Numbered from the stretch's first letter, positions 42,626-52,252 are shown. The stretch is 64,000 nucleotides of DNA from Vibrio sp. MEBiC08052 (GCF_001506075.1 NZ_KQ947475.1:3893646-3957645); one strand, 5' to 3'. Made by a program: numbers and translations. Notes: a model not told the origin generated them from the sequence alone.

Positions 42626-42713
42626 ATGCTCGAAAGGCATATACAAACGGTTCAAGAGTGATGTCCCACATTTGGCATTTTAGTTCATGCCGGGGCTTGT
42701 GTTTAATCGTCAT

Positions 42714-42739
42714 CGCCCCAAGAGGAAACTCTTGGGGCG
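42714..42739 (-). terminator. hairpin after the cupredoxin gene
   Basis: CGCCCCAAGAG (42714-42724) pairs perfectly with CTCTTGGGGCG (42729-42739), loop GAAA. It lies nine bases beyond the stop of the leftward cupredoxin gene. There is no strong U-run on that strand, so it may act as an mRNA 3'-end stabiliser as well as a stop. Confidence 0.65.
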
Positions 42740-42747
42740 GATTGCAT

Positions 42748-43266
42748 TTAAAGTGTGATGTTCTTCGTCATACCGGCTTCGGCATGACCCGGAATATTAC
42801 AGGCAAATTCAACGTTTTTTTCACCGTGGAAATGCCACATAAGCTGCTTGGCCTTTCCGGGCTCGACTGTAACGGCATTTCCCATATCATGCATATGTTG
42901 GCCGTTCATTTCTTTCATCATGTCACGATGCATCAGTTGTTCGGCTTCAGAGCCAATCGTGAACTCATGATCTATCTTACCCGTATTCATCACGACAAAT
43001 TGAACCACATCGTTAGGGGCAATGTTTATCTCTTTTTTGAATGTGATCTTCATATCATCAGAAAGCAGGACATGAACAACCTTGTTCGGTTTTACGCCGG
43101 TGGCAGGCATACCGACATCAGACATATGATCCATATTCATCATATTACGATGATTCATATTCGTGCCATTGTTCATTGAGCCGTGGTTCTGCGCATTATT
43201 CGTGTCTGCGAAAGCAACAGATGAACTGATGGTTAACGCGATAGCTAAAGTGAGTTTTTTCATCAT
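42748..43266 (-). CDS. periplasmic cupredoxin-type copper protein
   Basis: A 172-residue exported protein. A signal peptide (KKLTLAIALTISSSVAFA) precedes a Met/His/Asn-rich segment (HGSMNNGTNMNHRNMMNMDHM) that likely binds copper loosely, then a cupredoxin domain. Type-1 copper ligands are seen as His in KIDHEFTIG and the Cys-His-Met set in FACNIPGHAEAGM. It is the last gene of the cus-type operon, 28 bases after cusA, occupying the place of the chaperone CusF in E. coli. It probably binds or oxidises periplasmic Cu(I). Confidence 0.88.
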   Translation of the reverse strand: MMKKLTLAIALTISSSVAFADTNNAQNHGSMNNGTNMNHRNMMNMDHMSDVGMPATGVKPNKVVHVLLSDDMKITFKKEINIAPNDVVQFVVMNTGKIDHEFTIGSEAEQLMHRDMMKEMNGQHMHDMGNAVTVEPGKAKQLMWHFHGEKNVEFACNIPGHAEAGMTKNITL

Positions 43267-43294
43267 TATTTATTTCCTCATTAATGGTCGATAT

Positions 43295-46200
43295 CTATTT
43301 AGTTTCACGCTGTTTCCACAGCTTGAAGATTGCTGGTATGACAAGCAGAGTCAGTAGTAGGGCTGAAGCCATACCGCCGATCATCGGTGCAGCGATACGT
43401 TGCATGATTTGTGAGCCGGTACCGTGGCCGTACATGATCGGAATCAGACCGATAATGACGGTAATAACCGTCATCATGACCGGGCGAACACGCAATCCCG
43501 CACCTTCGCGGATGGCGTTGTTCAAGTCCTTGGGTGTGATGGGAACGTTTTGTTCCCGGGCTTTGAGTTTGGTGTAGTGCCAAGCCTGATTGAGATAAAC
43601 CAACATGATGACGCCAATTTCAACCGCGACACCGGATAGCGCGATAAAGCCAACCCCCACGGCGATAGATAAGTTGTAATTGAGCGCATACATCAGCCAT
43701 AAGCCGCCAACCATAGCCAGAGGCAGTGTCGCCATAATAATCAGGACTTCGCCTATGCGTCGGAAGCTGAAATAGAGCAGTAGCGTGATGATGGTGAGTG
43801 TAATGGGAATCACCACACTCAGGCGCTGTTTCGCACGTTCCATATATTCGTATTGTCCTGACCATGCCAGAGAATATCCCGCGGGCAGTTTCAGCTCATC
43901 AGCAACACGTTGTTGCGCTTCTGTCACATAGGAGCCAAGATCTCTGCCGTCGATATCGACGAAAACCCAACCGTTAGGGCGCGCGTTTTCGGTTTTGATC
44001 ATGGGAGGCCCGTCTTCGTAACGAATATCAGCGACATCGGCCAACGCAATCCGTGCACCATTTGGCGTGACTAACGGCAGGTTTTGCAGCTTAGTGACGG
44101 AATCACGGTAGTCTTGCGGGTAGCGAACATTAATGGGATAGCGCTCTAGCCCTTCAATGGTTTCACCGACATTCATACCGCCAATGGCCGTTGACACAAC
44201 TTGCTGAACATCTTTGATATTGAGTCCGTATCGCGCTGCGGCTTTACGTTTGATATCTACGGTGACATACCGGCCGCCCGCGACGCGTTCAGCGTAGACA
44301 GACGCTGTGCCGTGAATCTGGTTGAGAATGGGTTCCAGCGCTGAACCTATGCGCTCAATGGTTTTGAGTTCCGGTCCCACAATTTTGATACCGATCGGGG
44401 TTTTTATCCCTGTTGCCAACATGTCGATGCGGGTTTTAATTGGCATGACCCATGCGTTGGTTAATCCGGGGAACTGAATCAGATTGTCAAACTCCTTCCG
44501 TAAGGATTCGCTGGTGACACCGGCTCGCCACTCTGCGCGTGGTTTCAGCTGAATCACGGTTTCGATCATTGTCAGTGGGGCAGGGTCGGTTGCGGTTTCG
44601 GCTCGTCCCACTTTGCCCCACACGGTTTTCACTTCAGGAACCGTTTTAATCAGTTTATTGGTTTGTTGTAGCAATTCGCGCGCTTTACCAATGGAAATCC
44701 CCGGATAAGTGGTCGGCATATACATCAAATCGCCCTCATCCAATGGCGGAATAAATTCACTGCCGAGTTGACTGGTTGGGTAATACGCTGAAGCCATCAG
44801 CGCAATTGCCAGAACTAACACTGATTTAGGATAGTTGAGGCTCAGGTTGAGCAGTGGACGATAAAGACCGACTAACGCTTTGTTTACCGGGTTTTTATGT
44901 TCCGGTAGGATCTTACCGCGAATAAAATAGCCCATGAGTACAGGCACTAATGTAATGGCCAGCCCCGCTGATGCTGCCATGGCATAGGTTTTCGTAAACG
45001 CTAACGGAGAGAACATTTTCCCTTCCTGACCTTCCAGTGCGAAGACCGGGACAAAGCTTAACGTGATAATCAGCAGAGAGAAAAACAGGGGTGGCCCCAC
45101 TTCCTGAGCGGCATTGCCGATGACTTGCCAGCGGTTTTTATCCGTCAGGGGTGTTCGCTCAATATGTTTATGCACATTTTCGATCATGACGATAGCACCA
45201 TCGACCATTGCGCCGATGGCAATAGCGATACCGCCCAATGACATAATATTTGCGTTAATCCCTTGCCAGTGCATGATAATGAAAGCCGACAAAATGCCCA
45301 CCGGTAAGCTCAGGGCGATCACGAGTGATGAACGAATGTGGAACAGGAACAGAGCACATACAATGGCAACCACGATGAACTCTTCTGCCAGTTTCTGCCA
45401 AAGATTATCAACCGCAGCATTAATGAGCGTCGAGCGATCATAAGTCGGGACGATCTCCACGCCCTGAGGCAGACCGCGCTGCAATGCTTCAAGCTTGGCT
45501 TTCACGTTGTCGATAACCTGGCTTGCGTTTTCACCAAAGCGCATCACAATCACACCACCGACGGCTTCACCTTCACCGTTGAGTTCAGAAATCCCACGGC
45601 GCATTTGTGGCCCTAAGTTGATATCGGCAATATCACCGAGTCGCAGTGGCGTTCCCTTTGCTGTCACTTTCAGCGGCAATGATTCAATGTCTTCAATACT
45701 TGTCAGATATCCGGTAGTACGAACCATGTGCTCGGCTTCCGCGACTTCAATGACCGATGCACCCGTTTCCTGATTGCCGTTCTGAATTGCCATATTGATT
45801 TGTTGAAGGGTCAGGTTATAAGCACGCAGTTTTGCCGGATCAATCTGAATCTGATATTGCTTGACCATACCGCCGACGGTGGCGACTTCTGATACGCCAT
45901 CAACGGTTTGTAACTCATACTTTAAGAACCAATCCTGTAAGCTGCGAAGCTGAGCCAAATCATGCTGACCGGTTTTATCTTGCAGGACATAACTGAACAC
46001 CCAACCGACTCCTGTCGCATCCGGGCCAAGCGTTGGTTTGGCATTGGCCGGCAATTTGGGCGCAACCTGACTGAGGTATTCCAATACCCGAGAACGCGCC
46101 CAATACATATCGGTCTGATCATTAAAAATGATATAGACGTACGAGTCACCGAAGAAGGAGTAGCCACGAACGGTTTCTGCTCCCGGTACCGCGAGCATAG

Positions 46201-46414
46201 CTGTGGTCAGCGGATAGGTCACCTGATCTTCAACAACCTGCGGGGCTTGCCCCGGATAGCTGGTTTTTATGATGACCTGCACGTCGGACAAATCAGGAAT
46301 TGCATCGACCGGCGTATTTTTCACACTGAACAGCCCTGCGCCGACAAGCGCAATTGTCGCCAGAAGGACAATGAAGCGGTTGTGCAGAGACCAGCGAATT
46401 ATGGCATTGATCAT
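43295..46414 (-). CDS. cusA: heavy-metal efflux RND pump, CusA/CzcA family
   Basis: A 1039-residue RND transporter of the heavy-metal branch. Twelve membrane helices and two large periplasmic loops are visible; the fourth helix carries the proton-relay signature GGIAIAIGAMVDGAIVMIEN. The start (IIRWSLHNRFIVLLATIALV) and the NTPVDAIPDLSDVQV motif are typical of CusA/CzcA. Gene order and the adjacent cupredoxin favour Cu(I)/Ag(I) over divalent metals. The start overlaps cusB by four bases. Confidence 0.94.
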   Translation of the reverse strand: MINAIIRWSLHNRFIVLLATIALVGAGLFSVKNTPVDAIPDLSDVQVIIKTSYPGQAPQVVEDQVTYPLTTAMLAVPGAETVRGYSFFGDSYVYIIFNDQTDMYWARSRVLEYLSQVAPKLPANAKPTLGPDATGVGWVFSYVLQDKTGQHDLAQLRSLQDWFLKYELQTVDGVSEVATVGGMVKQYQIQIDPAKLRAYNLTLQQINMAIQNGNQETGASVIEVAEAEHMVRTTGYLTSIEDIESLPLKVTAKGTPLRLGDIADINLGPQMRRGISELNGEGEAVGGVIVMRFGENASQVIDNVKAKLEALQRGLPQGVEIVPTYDRSTLINAAVDNLWQKLAEEFIVVAIVCALFLFHIRSSLVIALSLPVGILSAFIIMHWQGINANIMSLGGIAIAIGAMVDGAIVMIENVHKHIERTPLTDKNRWQVIGNAAQEVGPPLFFSLLIITLSFVPVFALEGQEGKMFSPLAFTKTYAMAASAGLAITLVPVLMGYFIRGKILPEHKNPVNKALVGLYRPLLNLSLNYPKSVLVLAIALMASAYYPTSQLGSEFIPPLDEGDLMYMPTTYPGISIGKARELLQQTNKLIKTVPEVKTVWGKVGRAETATDPAPLTMIETVIQLKPRAEWRAGVTSESLRKEFDNLIQFPGLTNAWVMPIKTRIDMLATGIKTPIGIKIVGPELKTIERIGSALEPILNQIHGTASVYAERVAGGRYVTVDIKRKAAARYGLNIKDVQQVVSTAIGGMNVGETIEGLERYPINVRYPQDYRDSVTKLQNLPLVTPNGARIALADVADIRYEDGPPMIKTENARPNGWVFVDIDGRDLGSYVTEAQQRVADELKLPAGYSLAWSGQYEYMERAKQRLSVVIPITLTIITLLLYFSFRRIGEVLIIMATLPLAMVGGLWLMYALNYNLSIAVGVGFIALSGVAVEIGVIMLVYLNQAWHYTKLKAREQNVPITPKDLNNAIREGAGLRVRPVMMTVITVIIGLIPIMYGHGTGSQIMQRIAAPMIGGMASALLLTLLVIPAIFKLWKQRETK

Positions 46415-47895
46415 TGCTTGCCTCCGATACGTTCAATGCTTTTCAAAGCGAAATCATCGTTCTGTTTTTGCACCAGAAATCGAACCCGGTCACCTTCTGC
46501 CAGACCTGTCAGTTTTACATCAGGGTCAACAGTAAAGTTCATTTCACCGGCTTGCCAGTGCCATTCAGAAACCGGTAAATGCTGCAGTGTAATCATGCCG
46601 AAGTCCGGCATCAGCGTGGTGATATCACCTTCGACCCAAACTTCGCCCGCGATAACGCTGTTGGTCTTCTCTCCTATGCCATCGATACGCGCTAAGTCAG
46701 CGGTTTGGCTGGACTCGGAATCAAGCAGGAAGTGTGCGGATGAGACAACGCGACTTTGCGGGGTCAGCCCCTGAAGCACTTCAATTTGGTCTCCGGCTTC
46801 GCGTCCAACCTGAATTCGTGCAGAACGATATTTGCCATTGCCTTCAGATAACACCACGCGAGTCATTCCCCCCGTGCGGATGACTGCGGATTTAGGAATG
46901 GTCAGAACCGATTCGTCAGTCACCGGTTGCAGCGAAATATTGGCAAACATGTTCGGTTTCAGTTCGCCTTGTGAGTTGGGAAATTTTAGCCGCAGGCGTA
47001 ACGTCCGGGTCTGCGGATCTAAAATGGGATAGACATAGTCAATTTCCCCTTGCCATTCTTTTCCCGGAATCGCATCCAATGTCATTTTGGCTTTGCTGCC
47101 GGCTTTTACCCAGTGTGACTGGCGCTCAAATACTTCTGCATCAACCCAGACATGATCAATGGGGCCCGCGCTAATAACGGCTTGTGCCGGAGACAGATAA
47201 CCGCCTTCGCGAATATTCAGGCTGGCGATAATGCCGTCCGATTTTGCCTTAATATCCATGGTTTGTGATGTTTTACCGCGTTGCAAAATAGCTTGAATCT
47301 GCTGACGGTCAACACCCAGTGTCATTAACCGCTCGGTTGCACCTTTAACCAATCCACTCCTGCCTGTGCGGTAAGCATTTAAAAGCTCTTCCTGTGCTTT
47401 GACTAATTCAGGAGAATAAAGGGTAAAGAGCACATCCCCTTGAGTGACCTTATCGCCGACGGCATTGATATTCAGCTTTTCTACCCAACCGGCGACACGG
47501 ACGTTGGTCTGCCATAACTGACTTTCATCAAAAGCGATATAACCGACCGTTTCGATGTGGGGAGACAAGGGAGCCATCTGAGCCTGTTGCCATTTAACTC
47601 CGAGATTATTTTCAACGGCCGGATCAATCGTCACTGTCCCCGGTTTGGTGTCTTGGGCTGCATCTTCCGCATAGACCGGAATCAGATCCATTCCCATCGG
47701 AGACTTACCCGGCTGGTCGCGCCGGTAGTTCGGATCCATTGGCGCGACCCAGTAAAGCGGCTCATTACTTGCCTGAGCTTGCGTTGTATCAGTGGAATGA
47801 TTCGCCATGTCTGATTGTGAGAGTTGTGTTTGTACACCAAACCCTAACGTTGCGCCGATAATCAGCGCGAGTGTTGTAATGTAAAGTGTTTTCAT
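46411..47895 (-). CDS. cusB: RND efflux periplasmic adaptor, CusB family
   Basis: A 494-residue membrane-fusion protein. An N-terminal membrane anchor or signal is followed by a heavy-metal-binding segment (YWVAPMDPNYRRDQPGKSPMGM) in which Met residues replace the usual Cys, typical of CusB. The lipoyl-like, alpha-hairpin and beta-barrel domains follow. A C-terminal extension (ITTLMPDFGMITLQHLPVSEWHWQAGEMNF) resembles the CusF copper-chaperone fold, so a CusF-like domain is fused here. Confidence 0.9.
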   Translation of the reverse strand: MKTLYITTLALIIGATLGFGVQTQLSQSDMANHSTDTTQAQASNEPLYWVAPMDPNYRRDQPGKSPMGMDLIPVYAEDAAQDTKPGTVTIDPAVENNLGVKWQQAQMAPLSPHIETVGYIAFDESQLWQTNVRVAGWVEKLNINAVGDKVTQGDVLFTLYSPELVKAQEELLNAYRTGRSGLVKGATERLMTLGVDRQQIQAILQRGKTSQTMDIKAKSDGIIASLNIREGGYLSPAQAVISAGPIDHVWVDAEVFERQSHWVKAGSKAKMTLDAIPGKEWQGEIDYVYPILDPQTRTLRLRLKFPNSQGELKPNMFANISLQPVTDESVLTIPKSAVIRTGGMTRVVLSEGNGKYRSARIQVGREAGDQIEVLQGLTPQSRVVSSAHFLLDSESSQTADLARIDGIGEKTNSVIAGEVWVEGDITTLMPDFGMITLQHLPVSEWHWQAGEMNFTVDPDVKLTGLAEGDRVRFLVQKQNDDFALKSIERIGGKQ

Positions 47896-47911
47896 TATTC
47901 TGCCTTGTTAT

Positions 47912-49330
47912 TTATTGCTGCCCTGACTCGATAGAAATTTCCGGTTTATCGACCTGATAGCTATAGCTGTTCAGTAACGCGGAAAGGTTGTTATTCACCA
48001 GATTGAGATCGGTGATGAGGCGCTGGTATTCCAGCTCTAATGCGAGTGCATCACGGCTGGCTAGAATCACATCATTTAATTGAGCCGTGTTGTTCTGATA
48101 GCCTCGTTCGGTTGCTTTGACGCGTGAATCCGCCTGAGGTAATAAGGTGGATTCAAAGCGTTCGAGACGCTGAGCAAGGTTATTTTTATCCGTCAGCAAG
48201 GCATTCACTTTGGCGTTCATTTGACTGATAAGGGTGTCTTTTTGCGACTGAGCCGCACTGACCTGATATTGTGCGGCGGCTAAGTTTCGATCTTGTTTAT
48301 TCCCTGTAAACAAAGGGATATCCACGGTGATGTAGGCACTGATTAAGTCAGAAGCGGGGTCACCTCGCATATCGTTTGACTGGCGATAGGCATACATCAG
48401 CTCCACACCGAACTGTGGTGTGTAGGATTGACGCGCGAGGTCAACTTGCGTGCGACGCACATCAATGGAAGCATCGGCCATCCGTACCACAGGGTTTTGA
48501 TTGAGCTGAGAGTAATAGTTGTGATGGGGTGCTGTCGTTTCGATATCGTGTAAAGTGTCCCAATTCAGTTGGTTAGACGCTGTCAGCGATTTGGTATTGA
48601 AGAGCCAATCAGAGCCTAACCATTCTGAGAACTGGGCGCTGAGTCGCTGTTGCATTTGCTCATTCGCCTGAATTTTTTCATCCAGCTTGGTCACTTGCAG
48701 CTGGGCATTAATCAGATCCTGAGTTTCGCTTTTGCCAATGGCGTAATTGGTTTGAATGAAACTTTCCAGCTCTTGCATGAGTTTGCGATTTTCAAGCAGA
48801 ACCCGGTTTGCCACTTGCTGATAACCCAGTTCGAGCCATATTTTAGTCATGGCGTTGATGACTTCGAGTTCTCTGGCCGCAGCCTGAACTTCCAATCCGC
48901 CTGCTTGAAATACGGCTTTTCTATCATTGAGTGCAGCAGTATTTCCACGGTTGAATTGCTGCATCAGACCCACCGAAATATTCGTCATTGGGTCTTCATC
49001 GAAAGCAAAGCTATCGGTCGGTAATCCTGTTACTCCGAATCTGAGTTTGGGATCCATTAAGGTTGCACTTGCTTTACCCGTTTCACGCATCGCTTGAGCT
49101 TCTGCGTAATACTGACGGCGAATCCCGTCATTAGAAAGCGCCGCTTCGATGAGTTGAGAGAGCATATTTTCGGCTATTGGCTTGACGACGCCACCGGCTT
49201 GCCCAGTACTGAGTTGCTCACTGGCGTATACAGATGTTGTCGTCAATACCGCTGCGCTAACCGATAGCGCTAAAAGGTATTGTTGTAATTTCACTTGTTT
49301 AAAATCCATCACTGAGCGCGTGACGCGCAC
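47912..49330 (-). CDS. cusC: outer-membrane efflux protein (TolC/CusC family)
   Basis: A 472-residue outer-membrane factor with a signal peptide (QYLLALSVSAAVLTTTSVYA) and the two long coiled-coil halves of the TolC family (for example LEVINAMTKIWLELGYQQVANRVLLENRKLMQEL). It completes the tripartite copper efflux complex with CusB and CusA. It lies 16 bases before cusB and 49 bases after the small Cys-rich protein gene. Confidence 0.87.
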   Translation of the reverse strand: MRVTRSVMDFKQVKLQQYLLALSVSAAVLTTTSVYASEQLSTGQAGGVVKPIAENMLSQLIEAALSNDGIRRQYYAEAQAMRETGKASATLMDPKLRFGVTGLPTDSFAFDEDPMTNISVGLMQQFNRGNTAALNDRKAVFQAGGLEVQAAARELEVINAMTKIWLELGYQQVANRVLLENRKLMQELESFIQTNYAIGKSETQDLINAQLQVTKLDEKIQANEQMQQRLSAQFSEWLGSDWLFNTKSLTASNQLNWDTLHDIETTAPHHNYYSQLNQNPVVRMADASIDVRRTQVDLARQSYTPQFGVELMYAYRQSNDMRGDPASDLISAYITVDIPLFTGNKQDRNLAAAQYQVSAAQSQKDTLISQMNAKVNALLTDKNNLAQRLERFESTLLPQADSRVKATERGYQNNTAQLNDVILASRDALALELEYQRLITDLNLVNNNLSALLNSYSYQVDKPEISIESGQQ

Positions 49331-49379
49331 GAAAATCTCTCCGTATCAATTTACGGAACCAAAAGGGTGAGAGATGGAT

Positions 49380-49766
49380 TTAAGCGATTGGGGGCCTATA
49401 GAGGCTTTGAGTTTGGTGAACGACATCACCAAAAAGGAGGGTGGTGAATAAGGCGAGTGATATATTGGCTGTGAACAGGGTATTCGGTGTGATGAGAATC
49501 GCAGCAGATGTTGTACAGGTCGAATCACAACACTCGTGGATCATATCGGCCTGTACTTCACATTGCACATTCATTGAATTATCGATGTCCATGCTTTGAT
49601 GATGTGATGACATCTTTTGAAAACTTGGGCAACTTGATGTTGCCGCTTGATTGCCGTGTGGCATGGCACTATTCATCATTGTTGAACTGAAAGCAAAACC
49701 TGACATAAGCTGTGCTGCTAATGCCAAGATAGCGATCCAAGTTGTCGGAATGATATTTAAGTGCAT
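49380..49766 (-). CDS. small exported Cys/Met/His-rich protein, first gene of the cus operon
   Basis: A 128-residue protein with an N-terminal hydrophobic signal (TWIAILALAAQLMSGFAF), a Met/His/Ser-rich middle (SSHHQSMDIDNSMN), Cys residues in VQCEVQ and ECCDSTCTTS, and a second hydrophobic segment (NISLALFTTLLFG). It is the first gene after the CueR-like promoter. The composition suggests copper binding or sensing at the inner membrane, like the small proteins that lead copper-resistance operons in other proteobacteria, but I do not recognise a named family. Confidence 0.65.
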   Translation of the reverse strand: MHLNIIPTTWIAILALAAQLMSGFAFSSTMMNSAMPHGNQAATSSCPSFQKMSSHHQSMDIDNSMNVQCEVQADMIHECCDSTCTTSAAILITPNTLFTANISLALFTTLLFGDVVHQTQSLYRPPIA

Positions 49767-49795
49767 ATTGAAACTTTCTTAACCGAATTAGAGAA

Positions 49796-49826
49796 AATAT
49801 AAACCTTTCCCCCGGGGGAAGGTCAA
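49796..49826 (-). promoter_or_regulatory. MerR/CueR-type copper promoter
   Basis: On the minus strand a -35 element TTGACC (49821-49826) and a -10 element TATATT (49796-49801) are separated by 19 bases, the overlong spacer typical of MerR-family activation. The spacer region holds the near-palindrome ACCTTCCCCC/GGGGGAAAGGT (49803-49823), close to the CueR operator of E. coli copA. It would drive the 49766-42748 operon on copper or silver. No merR/cueR gene is in the window. Confidence 0.85.
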
Positions 49827-50431
49827 GGTGTATATCCGTAGCGACATATTCTGGGTGGCATTTAGCGTTCTGTTCTAAACAATAAGCACGAATTAGAGCC
49901 GATATTATATACGAAGAGCAGGGCGTTAGCTTACGGACTTACAAATGCAAGTATGGTTTAGACGGGCATCTAACTAAGGATAATTATTAGTCTATTAGTT
50001 AGTAATACCTTTGTCATTATATTGATAAGGGTGTTACCTGCAATCGCAGAAAATAGGCCTAACCAGATCTCCGGAATCCATTGAACTCTATGCTAAATTT
50101 GGCCGGATAGATAGAATTATCAAATTTCAATCTAGCTTTAAATTGTAATGAATATGATTTTTAATTGAGAGAAACGGTAATTATTGTCTAGAGTTCAAGA
50201 TGATGAACCTAGCCAGACCCATGTATTTACATCTTTTGTACGTAATTGATTCAAGTGATTCATTGATGTCGGGTTGCATTTTACATTATCGAATTAGCCC
50301 GGATCTTTTCTTAATTTAATTTCAAATTACTTAATAAAAAATTTTAATTAATTTTTTTGAACTGAAACATGAAATTTATTTTTTTACCATTATTCTAATT
50401 AATTATTACTCAATCGACAGAGAAGACAAGG
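49827..50431. other. AT-rich region between the cus promoter and cas10
   Basis: About 600 bases without a credible gene. It contains the inverted repeat CTAACTAA (49970-49977)/TTAGTTAG (49995-50002) and becomes very AT-rich from ~50310. The cas operon promoter must lie here, but the composition makes -10 boxes unreliable. No CRISPR repeat pair is visible. Confidence 0.5.
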
Positions 50432-52252
50432 ATGCTCATTGTAAAATTGGAATTTAAAAGAATTCAAACCTATCTGTTTGAGTCTTCACGCTTTAAAGAC
50501 ATGGTTGGTGCCAATGCACTGCTTGGCGACGTCATTCGACGGCAGCTTCCGAAATTAGTCGCAGAATTCCCCCAATCAGTAGCAGAATTGAAACAATCGC
50601 AAGATTTTGCCAAGGGATTAAAGGTTATTCAGGAACAATGTACTGATACTGATACTGATACTGATACTGATACTGATACTGGTATAACCGAGGCGGAGGA
50701 TGTTAATTGGGAGAAGGACAACCCTTGTTCCTGCTGGAAATCCGGAGTGTTGAGTCGTGATGGCGGGCATTTCTATGCCGTGTTTAATCATCATGATTAC
50801 GCAAATGAGTTTATTAAGCGTGCAACACATATTCTCAACGAAAAATTACCCGGAATTATTTGTGAGTATTCGATCAGTACGCCTGATGAGTTAAAACAAA
50901 AAGACTCTCAACCGGTTCAACAGCAATTTCGTAGTGATAACTTTCCTGATTTACCGGTATTTCAGCCGTGTCAGTTCAGTGAAAGAGGTATTGCCGAGGC
51001 AGTACAGGAGAGTAAAACAGAGACCAGAAAGTCGAGAGATTATATTTCCAGAGCAAGTCAGGCAAAGCAGAAGTTCTGGTATAACATCGGGCCGAAGCAA
51101 GGGAAAGGATCTGCCGATAACGCCAGTATCTTAATGAAGAATTGGTTAGGAAATAACGGTGTCGATAAATATAACAAAGACTTTGATAGCTTGGTTGAAG
51201 ATGAATATTTTGCCCTCATTGTTGCCGATGGCAATGATATGGGCAGTCGGTTTAAAACTTGGTTGGACACCGTTAAAAAAACACCTGATTCAACCCTGAG
51301 CTGGCTTGAAGAACAAGCATTCGTCGAATCATTTTTCTTTTCGGCCCGTAGAGCATTAAGAGATGCGACAGAGCAGGCTTTGGCGCACCAGTTCAAAGAT
51401 TATCAGGGGAACACAGTCCCTTTCCATTTATTGATGCTCGGCGGGGATGATGTGCTGCTCGCTTGTCGGGCAAAAGATGCGTTACCTTTGGTGACGGCCA
51501 TCAATGAAAACTTGCAGACTAAACTATTGCTTGACGGCAAACCGATGACACTCGGTGTCGGAGTGGTCATCGCCTCACACAAACTGCCGTTTTATCGACT
51601 CCATTATATTGCAGAACAGTTGGCAGCAAGTGCTAAAGTCAGATATCGCTCAGAAGCCGCGCAAGGTGCCCATTCCTATGTAGACTGGCAAGTCGTCACT
51701 CAGAGTTGGATCAATGATCCGATTGAAGAGAGAAAAAGCGCTTCGCTGATTCAATATATGACAAAAGACGACCAAGATAATGACCTTCAGGAAACGCTGA
51801 TTTTAAGTGCCAAACCCTACCCGATTCATGCTGACAATGTGCCGTCATTGGCGTTGTTGGTTAAACATGCCGGATGTATCTATAAAAAACTGTCAGTCAA
51901 TAGCGCCACTGACTCTGCTGCGGAGGAAGAGGAAGATATCGAGATCGCAAGATCGCAACTGCGTTTTCTGCAAAGTCAGTTGCCCGCAGGCAGACGACAT
52001 GCGCAATATGTCTGGGATAATTTGCCGGCAAAAGTGATCTCAGAAATCGAAAAGATCAAAGAAAAACTTCCTGAACCGCTTCGCAATATACTGAATTTTC
52101 CGTGGAGGAAAGAGCCAGAAGATCAAGATATCTACCTGACCTGGCTGATTGACCTGATTGAACTGGTTGAAATCAACTTACTACAGCGAGAGCAGAAGAA
52201 GAACGGGGCAGATAAAACAAAACAGCCAGTCAAGGAGGGGCATCATGGGTAA
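50432..52252 (+). CDS. cas10: Cas10, type III CRISPR large subunit, HD-less
   Basis: A 606-residue Cas10. It begins directly with the first palm domain (LEFKRIQTYLFESSRFKDMVGANALLGD), so the N-terminal HD nuclease domain is absent. A Cys-containing segment (CSCWKSG) near residue 95 may be the zinc element. The palm motif ADGNDMG lies at residues 265-271 and the cyclase motif GGDD at 337-340, so synthesis of cyclic oligoadenylate on target-RNA binding is expected. A Thr-Asp repeat at residues 71-83 is encoded by a hexanucleotide microsatellite. It is the first gene of the CRISPR operon and overlaps the next gene by eight bases. Confidence 0.92.
   Translation: MLIVKLEFKRIQTYLFESSRFKDMVGANALLGDVIRRQLPKLVAEFPQSVAELKQSQDFAKGLKVIQEQCTDTDTDTDTDTDTGITEAEDVNWEKDNPCSCWKSGVLSRDGGHFYAVFNHHDYANEFIKRATHILNEKLPGIICEYSISTPDELKQKDSQPVQQQFRSDNFPDLPVFQPCQFSERGIAEAVQESKTETRKSRDYISRASQAKQKFWYNIGPKQGKGSADNASILMKNWLGNNGVDKYNKDFDSLVEDEYFALIVADGNDMGSRFKTWLDTVKKTPDSTLSWLEEQAFVESFFFSARRALRDATEQALAHQFKDYQGNTVPFHLLMLGGDDVLLACRAKDALPLVTAINENLQTKLLLDGKPMTLGVGVVIASHKLPFYRLHYIAEQLAASAKVRYRSEAAQGAHSYVDWQVVTQSWINDPIEERKSASLIQYMTKDDQDNDLQETLILSAKPYPIHADNVPSLALLVKHAGCIYKKLSVNSATDSAAEEEEDIEIARSQLRFLQSQLPAGRRHAQYVWDNLPAKVISEIEKIKEKLPEPLRNILNFPWRKEPEDQDIYLTWLIDLIELVEINLLQREQKKNGADKTKQPVKEGHHG
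50641..50680. repeat. hexanucleotide microsatellite inside cas10
   Basis: Six tandem copies of GATACT follow a partial unit (TACT). They encode alternating Asp and Thr. Because the unit is six bases, changes in copy number would lengthen or shorten the peptide without breaking the frame. Confidence 0.95.

Noticed and set aside
49900..50010. Possible integron attC site (GGGCGTTAGC) upstream of the cas operon
   Set aside because: The base run resembles the end of an attC core, but no matching left core or long imperfect stem could be paired, and no cassette array is present.
49827..50431. CRISPR array or degenerate repeats left of cas10
   Set aside because: No 25-40-bp sequence recurs with regular spacing; only a short 8-bp inverted repeat is seen.
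50618..50830. Antisense open frame across the cas10 microsatellite
   Set aside because: The Ser-Ile repeat it encodes is just the complement of the Asp-Thr tract; no start signals, and it lies inside a conserved gene.
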